Positions 49,219 to 49,692 of a stretch of 49,692 nucleotides of DNA are shown here, piece after piece. The stretch is taken from contig NZ_BAFR01000160.1 in NCBI RefSeq assembly GCF_000308435.1, positions 1-49,692 on the forward strand, read 5' to 3'. Made by a program: the position numbers and the translations under genes. This DNA is from Nocardia araoensis NBRC 100135. Its GTDB lineage: Bacteria; Actinomycetota; Actinomycetes; Mycobacteriales; Mycobacteriaceae. Every line of letters begins with the position of its first letter. Position 1 is the first letter of the stretch. The notes under the pieces were generated by a model. It saw nothing but the letters and a program-made list of their open reading frames with translations, had not been told where the DNA came from and did no database searches.

Positions 49219-49692
49219 ATGATCGCTGGAACACCGGTGCTCGACCTCGACGATGCCGCTTCACTCGAGGCCGCCGACGCAGGCGGCGCCCTTCGCTCGG
49301 CTGCCTCCGGCGGCGCCCAGGTCCGCGCTACCGCGGCGGCCGTCGGTGAGGACGCGCTGGCCCGATTGGCCGATCTACGACCACGCAGTGTCGTGCTGGT
49401 CTCCGGTTCCGGGCGTGCCGCACGCGCCGCCGGACTGCTCGTGGCCGCGCTCGGCGACCGTGCCGGCCTACCCGTCGTACCCGCCGCCGCCCTGCCGCCG
49501 TGGGTGGGGCCGCTGGACGTCGTCCTGGTCTCCGGCGACGACGCGGGCGACCCGCGTCTGATCGATGCCGTCGACCGGGCGCTGCGCCGCGGCGCCGAAG
49601 TGGTCGTGGCCGCGCCGCACGAGGGGCCGCTGCGCGCCGCCGCGGCCGGACGCGCCGCCGTCCTGGAGCCCCGGGTGCAGGTGCTGGGATAC
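49219..49692 (+). CDS. TobH/SIS-domain-like protein, 3' truncated (Rv3256c-like)
   Basis: The reading frame starts at ATG 49219 with GGGGAGG upstream and stays open to the window edge, giving the first 158 residues. Visible segments are VVLVSGSGRAARAAGLLVAAL and LDVVLVSGDDAGDP, fitting a Rossmann-like SIS (sugar isomerase) fold. In M. tuberculosis Rv3256c occupies the place between manB and manA and is annotated TobH-like. A link to mannose phosphate metabolism is inferred from this context. Confidence 0.75.
   Translation, partial: MIAGTPVLDLDDAASLEAADAGGALRSAASGGAQVRATAAAVGEDALARLADLRPRSVVLVSGSGRAARAAGLLVAALGDRAGLPVVPAAALPPWVGPLDVVLVSGDDAGDPRLIDAVDRALRRGAEVVVAAPHEGPLRAAAAGRAAVLEPRVQVLGY

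Overview
The window is about 69-70 % G+C (judged by eye). It carries actinomycete hallmarks: two WhiB regulators, MtrAB-LpqB, coenzyme F420 genes FbiA and FbiB, and the SigH/RshA pair. Gene content and order follow the Mycobacterium tuberculosis stretch Rv3212-Rv3262 closely. Together with duplicated AlkB hydroxylases and acyl-CoA desaturases, this suggests a mycolic-acid-containing actinomycete, most likely Nocardia or a close relative. The genus is inferred from synteny; no 16S gene is present. Gene starts were chosen from ribosome-binding sites, overlaps and remembered family lengths.

Region 1 (1-15 kb) is mostly core: a truncated beta-propeller membrane protein, a phosphoglycerate mutase-like phosphatase, a GNAT acetyltransferase, endonuclease V, a small membrane protein, a diacylglycerol kinase-like enzyme, whiB1, the PdtaS-type sensor kinase, a biotinyl-carrier protein, a 24-codon gene for ribosomal protein bL37, the sigH-rshA operon with a visible autoregulatory promoter, a YbaK deacylase, a small secreted protein, an SRAP protein, an aldehyde dehydrogenase, aroA and rsgA.

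Region 2 (15.1-27.4 kb) holds secA1 and then a lipid module: a WS/DGAT acyltransferase with an altered active-site motif, a DUF6912-like protein, a flavin/2Fe-2S reductase, two tandem DesA3-type desaturases, a BluB-like protein, a 56-residue unknown and a thiolase. Three promoter regions in this module share two types of palindromic operator, which suggests a local lipid regulon. One desaturase carries three 18-residue tandem repeats.

Region 3 (27.4-30.3 kb) is an accessory cassette: an XRE-type protein, an EspR-like HTH protein, an ImmA/IrrE-type zinc peptidase and a MAB_1171c-type multi-pass membrane protein, tightly spaced on one strand. It is the best candidate in the window for a poorly described system.

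Region 4 (30.3-42.7 kb) contains hpf, comF, the mtrA-mtrB-lpqB operon, tmk, sahH and an alkane-hydroxylation locus: alkB-rubA-rubB-tetR plus a second alkB. AlkB and the rubredoxins oxidise alkanes; the aldehyde dehydrogenase, thiolase, desaturases and WS/DGAT of region 2 could process or store the products.

Region 5 (42.7-49.7 kb) contains fbiA-fbiB-NUDIX, divergent from whiB2, an Rv3259-like protein, a DUF3499 protein, manB and a truncated TobH/SIS-like gene. I found no tRNA, rRNA, CRISPR array, insertion sequence or prophage. A small dispersed intergenic repeat occurs three times.
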